A stretch of 64,000 bases of DNA, from positions 128,365,123 through 128,429,122 of the forward strand of contig JAIOJX010000004.1 in assembly GCA_022376925.1 (NCBI GenBank). The letters are read 5' to 3'. Made by a program: the position numbers and the translations under genes. The notes under the pieces are model-generated. The model searched no databases. It was not told the origin of the DNA and saw only the letters and a list, made by a program, of their open reading frames with translations. Below are positions 47,836 to 57,775 of the stretch, in pieces. Each line of letters opens with the position of its first letter. Position 1 is the first letter of the stretch. This DNA comes from Tragulus kanchil. Its lineage: Eukaryota > Chordata > Mammalia > Artiodactyla > Tragulidae.

Positions 47836-49729
47836 GCACACAGGTTAAGAAACTTGTAATGTTTTACTAAAAAATTAATAGTAAATGATAACCATCATCT
47901 TTGCTGGGGGTACAGAGATGACCTGTGGGGCTACTATGAAACACTGCACATTTTTCAAAATTTTAAAATAAGACATTTTGCTTTGCTGGTGTTAGACTAA
48001 TAAATTAGAAATGATAAGTTTCACTCCAAGTTTTACAGATGAGAAAGCCTAGTTTTAAGACCTTCCATGGTTGTAGTTTAACTACTATTGGAACCAGGCT
48101 TAGAATCTTTCTATTCCAGGCCACATTCCAGGCTTTGCCTACCAAATCTCTTCAACAGCAGGATTGTAGATTATCTTCAATGAAGGGCACTGGGCTGGAG
48201 CTTTACTGAGGACATCTTTTATTTATTTATGTACTTTTCTGAGCATCTGTTCCTCCCTTTTCCACTAGTTGCACACTTTTCCCTTAAGGATCCAAGCCTC
48301 TTGAACCTTCAATCCGTGTATGTCAGACCTGAGTCAGTCACCAGTCCTTAGTTCCAGTGCTCAGACTATGACAGGTGCCTGGTCAATTAGCATACTCTTC
48401 TCCTTGGCCACAATGACCGGGAACAGTTTGACCAACTAGAATGAATCGTAAAACTCCAAGGGTCCACCAAGAAAGAGCCACTCTTCTCCAGTGGGGAGCC
48501 AGGCTCGTAGACAGCAAGCTTGCCCTGCCTGGTGGCCATCCTGCCCCCATACTGGAAGGGCCTGAAGATAAAGCCAATAAAGGGCAAAGCACAGCACAGA
48601 GATGGATGGAGACAGACTGCTGATGTGACACAGAGTTTTAAGGGCAAAGGCACGCCCCGGATGGGAGGCCCACAGGAACCAAAGAACAAAGATGGATGAA
48701 AATAGAGAAATGAAAGACCAATAGAAGTCACCCACCTGCTCCCCTCCCTCCCCAACCCGACCCCCACCCCAAAATAAATAAATAAATAAATCTTTAAAAA
48801 AAAAAAAAAAAGAATAGTGGTGTAGGTTGTTATTTCCTTCTCCAGGGGATCTTCTCGACCAGGGGATCAAAGTAGTATATCCTACATTGGCAGGCAGATT
48901 CTTTGCCACTAAACAACTGGAAAGCCTGCACACAGGTTAAGAAACTTGTAATGTTTTACTAAAAAATTAATAGTAAATGATAACCATCATCTTTGCTGGG
49001 GGTACAGAGATGACCTGTGGGGCTACTATGAAACACTGCACATTTTTCAAAATTTTAAAATAAGACATTTTGCTTTGCTGGTGTTAGACTAATAAATTAG
49101 AAATGATAAGTTTCACTCCAAGTTTTACAGATGAGAAAGCCTAGTTTTAAGACCTTCCATGGTTGTAGTTTAACTACTATTGGAACCAGGCTTAGAATCT
49201 TTCTATTCCAGGCCACATTCCAGGCTTTGCCTACCAAATCTCTTCAACAGCAGGATTGTAGATTATCTTCAATGAAGGGCACTGGGCTGGAGCTTTACTG
49301 AGGACATCTTTTATTTATTTATGTACTTTTCTGAGCATCTGTTCCTCCCTTTTCCACTAGTTGCACACTTTTCCCTTAAGGATCCAAGCCTCTTGAACCT
49401 TCAATCCGTGTATGTCAGACCTGAGTCAGTCACCAGTCCTTAGTTCCAGTGCTCAGACTATGACAGGTGCCTGGTCAATTAGCATACTCTTCTCCTTGGC
49501 CACAATGACCGGGAACAGTTTGACCAACTAGAATGAATCGTAAAACTCCAAGGGTCCACCAAGAAAGAGCCACTCTTCTCCAGTGGGGAGCCAGGCTCGT
49601 AGACAGCAAGCTTGCCCTGCCTGGTGGCCATCCTGCCCCCATACTGGAAGGGCCTGAAGATAAAGCCAATAAAGGGCAAAGCACAGCACAGAGATGGATG
49701 GAGACAGACTGCTGATGTGACACAGAGTT
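47570..49729. repeat. Tandem duplicate pair 13 (47570-48637 / 48661-49729)
   Basis: Offset 1091-1092 bp, from atgggaggcccacagg to gacacagagtt. The break falls inside a CHR SINE, so the second copy starts with a beheaded SINE (48661-48798). The filler (48638-48660, ending aaaggcacgccccgg) looks like a degraded form of gacgcctccgcg that precedes copy 1. One C/T difference is seen (agtagcatatcc versus agtagtatatcc). Confidence 0.94.
48661..48900 (+). mobile_element. Beheaded CHR SINE plus Bov-tA remainder (assembly duplicate)
   Basis: Repeats the 3' portion of the CHR SINE and the right half of the Bov-tA from 47570 on. It starts abruptly at the pair 13 junction and has no target-site duplication of its own. 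Confidence 0.85.
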
Positions 49730-51763
49730 AGTCTTCCTTGACTTTAGATCTGTCACAGAACTTGACAGTCACAGGCACCAATACATTATGGGTTCATCTT
49801 CTTTCAAGCTTCTGCCACTGCAGTTCAATAAGTCCTGCCTGAAATGCGCTCTGTACTCAAGCATTAAAGAGACTCAAAGTGGGCAGTACTTCACTGAAGG
49901 AACAAATATCTGTTTTCCACTACCACAAAATAGGCTAGGAAGTTAAGAAACAGAAGCAGAACTAATCAAATCTTGGCAGAATCCTTTGTCCCAGCTTCAG
50001 AGAGCCTTGGGAATGAGGTGCTAAACAAATCTCTTTGTAAATCCGTGAAGCAACCCGCCTCAGACAAACCCGGTCACCTTTAATGTAGAGAACACCAACT
50101 CTACAAACATTGTTTTCATCAGCTAGGTGCTTCAGGTCAAAATTCAACTGCAGCCAGAGCTCAGAGGAAGAGCCCTAGATGGGAAATTACTTTTGCTCTT
50201 TGGTTGGTTCAGGGTGTTTCCTTTTGTTTTGCTTCAAATTACCTAGCAGTATTATTGAGAATCCATGATTTTACATCTGTAAGTTCTTAGAAGAACTTCT
50301 AATCCTCTTCTACCCTCTGATATGCTGAATACGAGAGCCAAAGAGGTAGATGAGAGAAAAAAGCTGAAACCAAACCAAGAAACTTGCCCCACGGCAATGT
50401 GGATGCAAAGAAAACAATGCACTGCATTCTTTCTTAAAAGTTTTTTCTTTCTCCTTCAAGAAAAGTCACCATCAAATACATACTTCAGTCATAATATTTC
50501 AAAGCCAAGGGGATATGTTGTGAGATTGAAATGCAAGCAAGCTTGTTGGCAGTGGTGCCTTGGGAGTTTTCAGAGCCGAGGACAATCTGACTGTGGCGGG
50601 GAAATTGGGAAGAGGTAAGGTGAGTACAGACAGGTTTACCAGATGACTCACCATCCATGAGGGCTGGGGGAAAACAGGCCTCGTAGCCAGGCTCAGACAG
50701 CAAGCTTGCCCTGCCTGGTGGCCATCCTGCCCCCATACTGGAAGGGCCTGAAGATAAAGCCAATAAAGGGCAAAGCACAGCACAGAGATGGATGGAGACA
50801 GACTGCTGATGTGACACAGAGTTAGTCTTCCTTGACTTTAGATCTGTCACAGAACTTGACAGTCACAGGCACCAATACATTATGGGTTCATCTTCTTTCA
50901 AGCTTCTGCCACTGCAGTTCAATAAGTCCTGCCTGAAATGAGCTCTGTACTCAAGCATTAAAGAGACTCAAAGTGGGCAGTACTTCACTGAAGGAACAAA
51001 TATCTGTTTTCCACTACCACAAAATAGGCTAGGAAGTTAAGAAACAGAAGCAGAACTAATCAAATCTTGGCAGAATCCTTCGTCCCAGCTTCAGAGAGCC
51101 TTGGGAATGAGGTGCTAAACAAATCTCTTTGTAAATCCGTGAAGCAACCCGCCTCAGACAAACCCGGTCACCTTTAATGTAGAGAACACCAACTCTACAA
51201 ACATTGTTTTCATCAGCTAGGTGCTTCAGGTCAAAATTCAACTGCAGCCAGAGCTCAGAGGAAGAGCCCTAGATGGGAAATTACTTTTGCTCTTTGGTTG
51301 GTTCAGGGTGTTTCCTTTTGTTTTTGCTTCAAATTACCTAGCAGTATTATTGAGAATCCATGATTTTACATCTGTAAGTTCTTAGAAGAACTTCTAATCC
51401 TCTTCTACCCTCTGATATGCTGAATACGAGAGCCAAAGAGGTAGATGAGAGAAAAAAGCTGAAACCAAACCAAGAAACTTGCCCCATGGCAATGTGGATG
51501 CAAAGAAAACAATGCACTGCATTCTTTCTTAAAAGTTTTTTCTTTCTCCTTCAAGAAAAGTCACCATCAAATACATACTTCAGTCATAATATTTCAAAGC
51601 CAAGGGGATATGTTGTGAGATTGAAATGCAAGCAAGCTTGTTGGCAGTGGTGCCTTGGGAGTTTTCAGAGCCGAGGACAATCTGACTGTGGCGGGGAAAT
51701 TGGGAAGAGGTAAGGTGAGTACAGACAGGTTTACCAGATGACTCACCATCCATGAGGGCTGGG
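49601..51763. repeat. Tandem duplicate pair 14 (49601-50668 / 50694-51763)
   Basis: Offset about 1094 bp, from agacagcaagcttgc to catgagggctggg. Clean substitutions between copies: aaatgcgctc/aaatgagctc, cctttgtccc/ccttcgtccc, cccacggca/cccatggca. The filler is a jumble that contains ccaggctc and aacaggcctc, motifs from the two flanks. Confidence 0.94.
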
Positions 51764-51909
51764 AACAGGTACTGATTCAAAGTTAGAGTGTGAATACAGG
51801 CCTCCAAGCCTTTGTCATCTCTTGAATAAATACGCAGTGGAGTCTTTTCTAACACTTGGAATACCTGAGGTCAGTACAGCTGGCTTTTGAATGTGACACA
51901 CAAACTTAC

Positions 51910-52044
51910 CTGATGAATTCCACAGAATAGTACTGAATAGGAGAGCTTCCTTCACTCACTCCAGGTTTCCAAGAGAGGGCCACCTCGGAATCAGAAACCA
52001 CAGTGACGGCGGCTGCTGGGGCGCTTTTGGAGGCAGGCAGGAGT
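51910..52044 (-). pseudogene. EGFLAM: EGFLAM second-FN3 exon, frameshifted duplicate
   Basis: Copy of the 136-bp exon that is one base shorter (135 bp). In the plus-strand text it reads gtgacggcggctg where the intact copy reads gtgacgtgcggctg. On the minus strand this removes one base within the codons for Pro-His-Val and shifts everything after PQQP. Splice sites are unchanged. A nearby substitution (ggcgctttt versus ggtgctttt) is silent in the alanine codon. This is most simply a sequencing or consensus error in a redundant copy rather than a biological pseudo-exon. A real heterozygous indel is possible but would be disabling. Confidence 0.7.
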
Positions 52045-53043
52045 CTAGATGGGATCGCAAACAACTAGAGTTGGCTGTAGTCTTTGCTCTTAGAGTGTTT
52101 TCATGTATAAAAAGACACCTGTGCTTTCTACAACCTAAACATCTCTGTTCAGAGCTGCCTCAAAGTCCAACCCAAATAAACATACACCCCAAAATTACAG
52201 CTGGATTCTCAACTGGATTCATGGAAGATGAGAGCTGGTCTTCCTGTCCTCTTCAAGCATTCTTGGCTGGAAATCCAACTAAATTATGTCCATACTATTG
52301 ACCCCATGACACACAATGTTGTGTACTGTTTAAAACCTTTGTGTGCACGTCAGAATTGATATTTACATACAAGGAAAATTAAATGGTTAGTGTAATGTCA
52401 CTTTTGTGTATACACTTCCTCCCGACCCCATCATCAGAATACCTACCAATGGCAGGATATTTGGAAAAACCCTCATGTGTGAAGATGTAGGCTGATCCAC
52501 CCCATCATCAGATACCGTCACTTTCACATGGCCAGCGTTCTTTATGGTTTTTTTGCTGAATACGAGAGCCAAAGAGGTAGATGAGAGAAAAGCTGAAACC
52601 AAACCAAGAAACTTGCCCCACGGCAATGTGGATGCAAAGAAAACAATGCACTGCATTCTTTCTTAAAAGTTTTTTCTTTCTCCTTCAAGAAAAGTCACCA
52701 TCAAATACATACTTCAGTCATAATATTTCAAAGCCAAGGGGATATGTTGTGAGATTGAAATGCAAGCAAGCTTGTTGGCAGTGGTGCCTTGGGAGTTTTC
52801 AGAGCCGAGGACAATCTGACTGTGGCGGGGAAATTGGGAAGAGGTAAGGTGAGTACAGACAGGTTTACCAGATGACTCACCATCCATGAGGGCTGGGAAC
52901 AGGTACTGATTCAAAGTTAGAGTGTGAATACAGGCCTCCAAGCCTTTGTCATCTCTTGAATAAATACGCAGTGGAGTCTTTTCTAACACTTGGAATACCT
53001 GAGGTCAGTACAGCTGGCTTTTGAATGTGACACACAAACTTAC

Positions 53044-53179
53044 CTGATGAATTCCACAGAATAGTACTGAATAGGAGAGCTTCCTTCACTCACTCCAGGT
53101 TTCCAAGAGAGGGCCACCTCGGAATCAGAAACCACAGTGACGTGCGGCTGCTGGGGTGCTTTTGGAGGCAGGCAGGAGT
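53044..53179 (-). CDS. EGFLAM: EGFLAM exon (start of second FN3 domain), intact copy
   Basis: 136-bp minus-strand exon. It has an acceptor CCATCTAG and a donor GTAAGTTTG. It begins in phase 1 (G|AC) and reads [19 protein letters not shown], then [10 protein letters not shown] and [13 protein letters not shown]. This is the N-terminal half of an FN3 domain, with the conserved Trp (SW) and the YxVE strand. It ends with AG, which joins G of the next exon to complete Arg, followed by PDFDKTW. With the 167-bp exon it makes a symmetric phase-1 module of 303 bp (101 codons), as expected for one FN3 domain. This copy keeps the PQQPHV reading frame, so it is the intact version. Confidence 0.87.
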
Positions 53180-53984
53180 CTAGATGGGATCGCAAACAAC
53201 TAGAGTTGGCTGTAGTCTTTGCTCTTAGAGTGTTTTCATGTATAAAAAGACACCTGTGCTTTCTACAACCTAAACATCTCTGTTCAGAGCTGCCTCAAAG
53301 TCCAACCCAAATAAACATACACCCCAAAATTACAGCTGGATTCTCAACTGGATTCATGGAAGATGAGAGCTGGTCTTCCTGTCCTCTTCAAGCATTCTTG
53401 GCTGGAAATCCAACTAAATTATGTCCATACTATTGACCCCATGACACACAATGTTGTGTACTGTTTAAAACCTTTGTGTGCACGTCAGAATTGATATTTA
53501 CATACAAGGAAAATTAAATGGTTAGTGTAATGTCACTTTTGCGTGTATACACTTCCTCCCCGACCCCCATCATCAGAATACCTACCAATGGCAGGATATT
53601 TGGAAAAACCCTCATGTGTGAAGATGTAGGCTGATCCTATCACCCCCAAGGTCACTGCAGTTACTATCTTCATGTTCAGACTTTCACATCTGGCCAGCGT
53701 TCTTTACACTATTACTTTGGCCAGAAACACTTTTCCTGCCTTCTCTTCCTAGCAAAATCCTATGCAGATTTCAAAAGCCAAGCCAAAGATACGGTTCTTT
53801 CTAAAACCCTCCTGAGACTTGGGATGGAGGTAGTGCTCCCTCTGAGTGCTCCAGCAACTGGCCGACTCAGACATGCTGGAGCTGCATGCTCACCATGTGC
53901 CTCTCCCTCCCCCCGTGATCTCCTGAGCACAACGATGCTTTCGAACCACCTTTGTCCCCAGTATCCAGTGCACCACCACCTCAA

Positions 53985-54335
53985 TGAGCATTTGTTGGAT
54001 TCACCTCACCTATAAAATCTCTTCTCTGATCCCCCATCCTCACCTTCCTAATTCCCACTTACTTATTCAGATCTCCACTTAGTAGTCATATCCTCAGGAA
54101 ATTCTCACTGCACCTCTACATTAGATCTTACAAAGGAAGATCTTACATTTGGGAAACATTTATCACTATCCGTGGCCACCCTAAATTGACAATGTCTTAA
54201 ACCCTCACTGAGTGTTAAGAAGGCCAGGGTTGTGCCTGTTTTTGTTTAGCACTGGATCCTCAGAGCCTCATATAGCACAGTGCCTGGCGCAGAATAGGTC
54301 CTCACTGATATACACTGAGTGAAGGAATGAATGTA
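53985..54335 (+). mobile_element. L2 fragment (repeated at 55069-55419)
   Basis: cctcaggaaattctcactg, then gcactggatcctcagagcc and gcacagtgcctggcgcagaa, ending gagtgaaggaatgaatg, the L2 3'-end pattern, just 3' of exon 54382-54499 in gene terms. Confidence 0.6.
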
Positions 54336-54381
54336 TAGGACCCATCACGTTCTTATTACTACTGAATTCATCCCATTTTAC

Positions 54382-54499
54382 CTGGGGGCAACGTGGTAAC
54401 ATGCTGAGGCGAGCTAAGCCGCCCTTTGCCAGCCTGGCTGTAAGCTGCCATGCTCACTTGGTATTCAGTGCCTGGTTTCAAATCTCCGATCACTTCCTC
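54382..54499 (-). CDS. EGFLAM: EGFLAM exon (end of first FN3 domain), proximal duplicate
   Basis: Second copy of the 118-bp exon, 1084 bp away from the other, with the same splice sites and the same 39 codons. Because 118 is not a multiple of three, including both copies in one transcript would shift the frame. Real tandem exon duplicates kept by selection normally preserve the frame, so this copy is best read as an assembly duplicate. Which copy is the true one cannot be decided from the exon itself. Confidence 0.75.
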
Positions 54500-55465
54500 C
54501 TGTCAATGACCAAACAAAATGTACCAATGATTAGTAACTCTTTGAAGGCAAACCAGACAATTTCCATGAGGGCTGCATCTTGAGGCCCTTGTGAAATTTG
54601 CCTGGGAGACTGTTTTGCTTTCTCTGTATGCGTGTGTATTAAGTCTCTTCAGTCATGTTTGACTCTGTATGACACTATGGATATTTGGAAAACCCTCATG
54701 TGTGAAGATGTAGGCTGATCCTATCACCCCCAAGGTCACTGCAGTTACTATCTTCATGTTCAGACTTTCACATCTGGCCAGCGTTCTTTACACTATTACT
54801 TTGGCCAGAAACACTTTTCCTGCCTTCTCTTCCTAGCAAAATCCTATGCAGATTTCAAAAGCCAAGCCAAAGATACGGTTCTTTCTAAAACCCTCCTGAG
54901 ACTTGGGATGGAGGTAGTGCTCCCTCTGAGTGCTCCAGCAACTGGCCGACTCAGACATGCTGGAGCTGCATGCTCACCATGTGCCTCTCCCTCCCCCCGT
55001 GATCTCCTGAGCACAACGATGCTTTCGAACCACCTTTGTCCCCAGTATCCAGTGCACCACCACCTCAATGAGCATTTGTTGGATTCACCTCACCTATAAA
55101 ATCTCTTCTCTGATCCCCCATCCTCACCTTCCTAATTCCCACTTACTTATTCAGATCTCCACTTAGTAGTCATATCCTCAGGAAATTCTCACTGAACCTC
55201 TACATTAGATCTTACAAAGGAAGATCTTACATTTGGGAAACATTTATCACTATCCGTGGCCACCCTAAATTGACAATGTCTTAAACCCTCACTGAGTGTT
55301 AAGAAGGCCAGGGTTGTGCCTGTTTTTGTTTAGCACTGGATCCTCAGAGCCTCATATAGCACAGTGCCTGGCGCAGAATAGGTCCTCACTGATATACACT
55401 GAGTGAAGGAATGAATGTATAGGACCCATCACGTTCTTATTACTACTGAATTCATCCCATTTTAC

Positions 55466-55583
55466 CTGGGGGCAACGTGGTAACATGCTGAGGCGAGCTA
55501 AGCCGCCCTTTGCCAGCCTGGCTGTAAGCTGCCATGCTCACTTGGTATTCAGTGCCTGGTTTCAAATCTCCGATCACTTCCTC
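55466..55583 (-). CDS. EGFLAM: EGFLAM exon (end of first FN3 domain), distal copy
   Basis: 118-bp coding exon on the minus strand, 39 codons plus one base. It follows an acceptor (TTGACAG, on the minus strand) and ends at a GTAAAA donor. The translation runs [20 protein letters not shown] and continues through [11 protein letters not shown] to HVTTLPP, the classic FN3 C-terminal half (LxPGTxYxVxVAAxxxxG). I recognise it as the first FN3 domain of EGFLAM (pikachurin), a secreted matrix protein that binds dystroglycan at photoreceptor ribbon synapses. It ends in phase 1 and splices to the exon at 53044-53179, giving LPP-D-SCLPP across the join. This exon sits in a 1.08-kb block that is repeated at 54382-54499. 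Both copies look identical, and only one is likely to exist in the animal. Gene identity rests on recalled similarity to the mammalian protein. Confidence 0.85.
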
Positions 55584-55721
55584 CTGTCAATGACCAAACA
55601 AAATGTACCAATGATTAGTAACTCTTTGAAGGCAAACCAGACAATTTCCATGAGGGCTGCATCTTGAGGCCCTTGTGAAATTTGCCTGGGAGACTGTTTT
55701 GCTTTCTCTGTATGCGTGTGT

Positions 55722-55927
55722 ATTAAGTCTCTTCAGTCATGTTTGACTCTGTATGACACTATGGACTGTAGCCTGCCAGGCTCCTTTGTCTGTGGGGTTC
55801 TCCAGGCAAGAATACTGGAGAGGATAGCCATTCCTTTCTCCAGAGGATCTTCCCGACCCAGGGATTGCACCTATGTCTCCTGAATTACAGGCAGATTCTT
55901 TACCATCCAAGTCACCAGGGAAGCCCC
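55722..55927 (-). mobile_element. Bov-tA SINE (complete) next to EGFLAM exon
   Basis: Minus-strand SINE from attaagtctcttcagtc to caccagggaagcccc, about 140 bp upstream of the 118-bp exon in gene terms. In the proximal copy of pair 16 it is cut off at 54681. Confidence 0.9.
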
Positions 55928-55974
55928 CACTTGAGGATACAGTGCTATATAGTAAGCGGCAGCCCGGGTCGCTT

Positions 55975-56175
55975 TGGTCTCAGCACATTGTAGTGGAAAG
56001 GATATTGACTTTGGAATCAATCAGTCCTGGACTTGAATCCTGATTCTGCCATTTATGGCTAGCTGTGGCCTTCATATTAGATTCCCTAAGCATCAGTTTC
56101 TTCCTCTGTAAAATGGGGATGATGTATAACATCTTGCATAGTTAGGGTACTTGGAGTAACATATGTAAATTACCT
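55975..56175 (+). mobile_element. MIR
   Basis: ttgactttggaatcaatc, cttgaatcctgattctgcc, cagtttcttcctctgtaaaa and gggatgatgtataaca follow the MIR core. Confidence 0.72.
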
Positions 56176-56589
56176 GGTTCCAAGGCTGTCCTGAAGAAGC
56201 AGGATCATAAAGATTATTGTCTTGGGTACTGAAAGCCCTCCTCTTCTCCACTTAGCTAGGTTCTACCACTTCTCTGAGGCCCAAATCTTCCCCCTAATAC
56301 CTGATCACACGGACCTGATCTTACCTCACCAAGTGTTATGCCACTAACTTAGCACTTACATATATCAAAAATTATTACTATTTCTCCCATAGGCTTACAA
56401 GCTTGAGGGCAGGTGGCTTTTATATTTCTTCACAACATCCTCTGCAAATGATTAAACATTCATTGTTACTAGGGAGAACTAATCAATGGATCCATAAAAC
56501 CTCCTAAAAAGATTCAACAAATTAATTATTGAGTACTTTCTACAGTAGCCATTAACCTTGAAAGCATTTAAAATCATTCAAAGATCTAA

Positions 56590-56772
56590 GGGCTTCCCAA
56601 GGGACACCAGTGGTAAGAATATGCAGGTTCAATCCCTGGGTTGGGAAGATCCCCTGGAGAAGAAATGACAATCCCTTCCAGTATTCTTGCCTGAAGAATC
56701 CCATGGACAGAGGAGCCTGGTGGGTTACAGTCCATGGGGTCACAGAGAGTTGGACATGACTTAGCACACACA
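56590..56772 (+). mobile_element. Bov-tA SINE
   Basis: Plus-strand SINE from gggcttcccaagggac, with a shortened tRNA-like head, to gacatgacttagcaca. Confidence 0.88.
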
Positions 56773-57775
56773 CTTCAACTTCAAATATCTAAAAAAACCT
56801 GCCAACGCTAGATTCCACTCCAGATCACTAAACTCAGAATCTCTGGGGGCAGGGCCTGAGTCTGTTTAAAGCTCTCCAGGCGATGCTAATATGGGCAGCC
56901 GGGTCTGTGAACCACTGGTCCAGGGGTTGCCTCATCTCTGGGTTCTACCTGTCTCCCTTCCGCTCTTCCTCTTGTATCTCCAACCTTTCCCTTACCTACC
57001 TGATCCTTCCATAAGCATTTACTGTGGTCAGGTCACTCTCATCTTCAAAGCAATCAACTCTTCCCCACCATGCCTGTGCCCCTGCTGCCTCTCCAGAGAA
57101 GCAACCTTTTTGAAGAAGTTGTCTCCACCTCCTCACCTCCTATTCACTCCTCAATCTGCTCCCATCTGGCTTCTCCTCACAACAAACAATTGAGATGCTC
57201 CTTCCAAAGTTATGACAACAACTTTCCAGTCCACCCAATGGAAATCTCTTCATCTTTACTTGCCTTCTGCAGTGTTCAATACTGTTGCCCACCCTTTTTT
57301 CCTAAGTCCCTTGGTTCCCTTGGATACCATGCCTGCTCCTTCTCGTCTCTTTCTACTTTTTGTGTTTCTTCTTCCAAGTATCCTCCACACACTCCCTGTT
57401 CTTTCCTGGACCCTTCTATGTTGGTCTTTCCCAGAAGTTCATCCCTCACCATCTCCTCTCTCTCAGTAGCCTTGCTTAGGTGAGCTCATCTACTAGCTTT
57501 TGACATCTTCGAGTGACATCTCCCACCATCTTCAACCCTAAACTGTCTCTTGAACGTCAGCCATGAGTTTCTGTGACTGCCTCTTGAACTTCTCTACTCA
57601 GCAACTCCCACGCAACTTAAGGTCCACATAACCAAAGCTCAACTGATCACTCCTCCTCCAACTACCAAAAACAAAATAAAAAACTGCTTCACTGTTGTGT
57701 TCTCTCCCTCATTACCCAAACCAGAAAGTCTCAACACTTTCCTCTCTCTGTTCACCCCTTCTCTCTAACCATCAC
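56773..57775. other. Pyrimidine-rich sequence 5' of the L2 region
   Basis: C/T-rich plus strand gives long frames (56891-57483) by composition. It may be a more 5' part of the same L2 copy; I could not confirm this. Confidence 0.4.

Larger units (their letters stand above)
22383..51909 (-). other. EGFLAM: Large EGFLAM intron
   Basis: Stretch between the two exons of the second FN3 domain, about 29.5 kb as assembled and nearer 21 kb once the internal duplicates are collapsed. It holds only interspersed repeats and anonymous sequence. I saw no additional exon with a plausible reading frame and splice pair on either strand. Confidence 0.75.
51419..53708. repeat. Tandem duplicate pair 15, carries EGFLAM exon (51419-52543 / 52555-53708)
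   Basis: Starts gctgaatacgagagcc. Each copy includes the exon opening the second FN3 domain; the first is frameshifted. The end of copy 1 (52499-52543) is a shortened, scrambled form of 53637-53708, as if a low-quality read end had been kept. Part of the block is a third copy of 50322-50668. Confidence 0.93.
53594..55765. repeat. Tandem duplicate pair 16, carries EGFLAM exon (53594-54681 / 54679-55765)
   Basis: Offset 1084-1085 bp. Copy 1 breaks off inside a Bov-tA SINE at gacactatgga and restarts at ggatatttgg, sharing gga at the join. Copy 2 runs on through the complete SINE. One C/A difference is seen (cactgcacctc versus cactgaacctc). Confidence 0.95.

Noticed and set aside
48436..48933. 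165-codon minus-strand frame
   Set aside because: It crosses the artificial join of pair 13 and runs through CHR and Bov-tA SINE sequence, so it has no coding meaning.
57070..57483. 137-codon frame in pyrimidine-rich DNA
   Set aside because: Ser/Pro/Leu-rich product expected from C/T-rich sequence, beside L2; no conserved motif.
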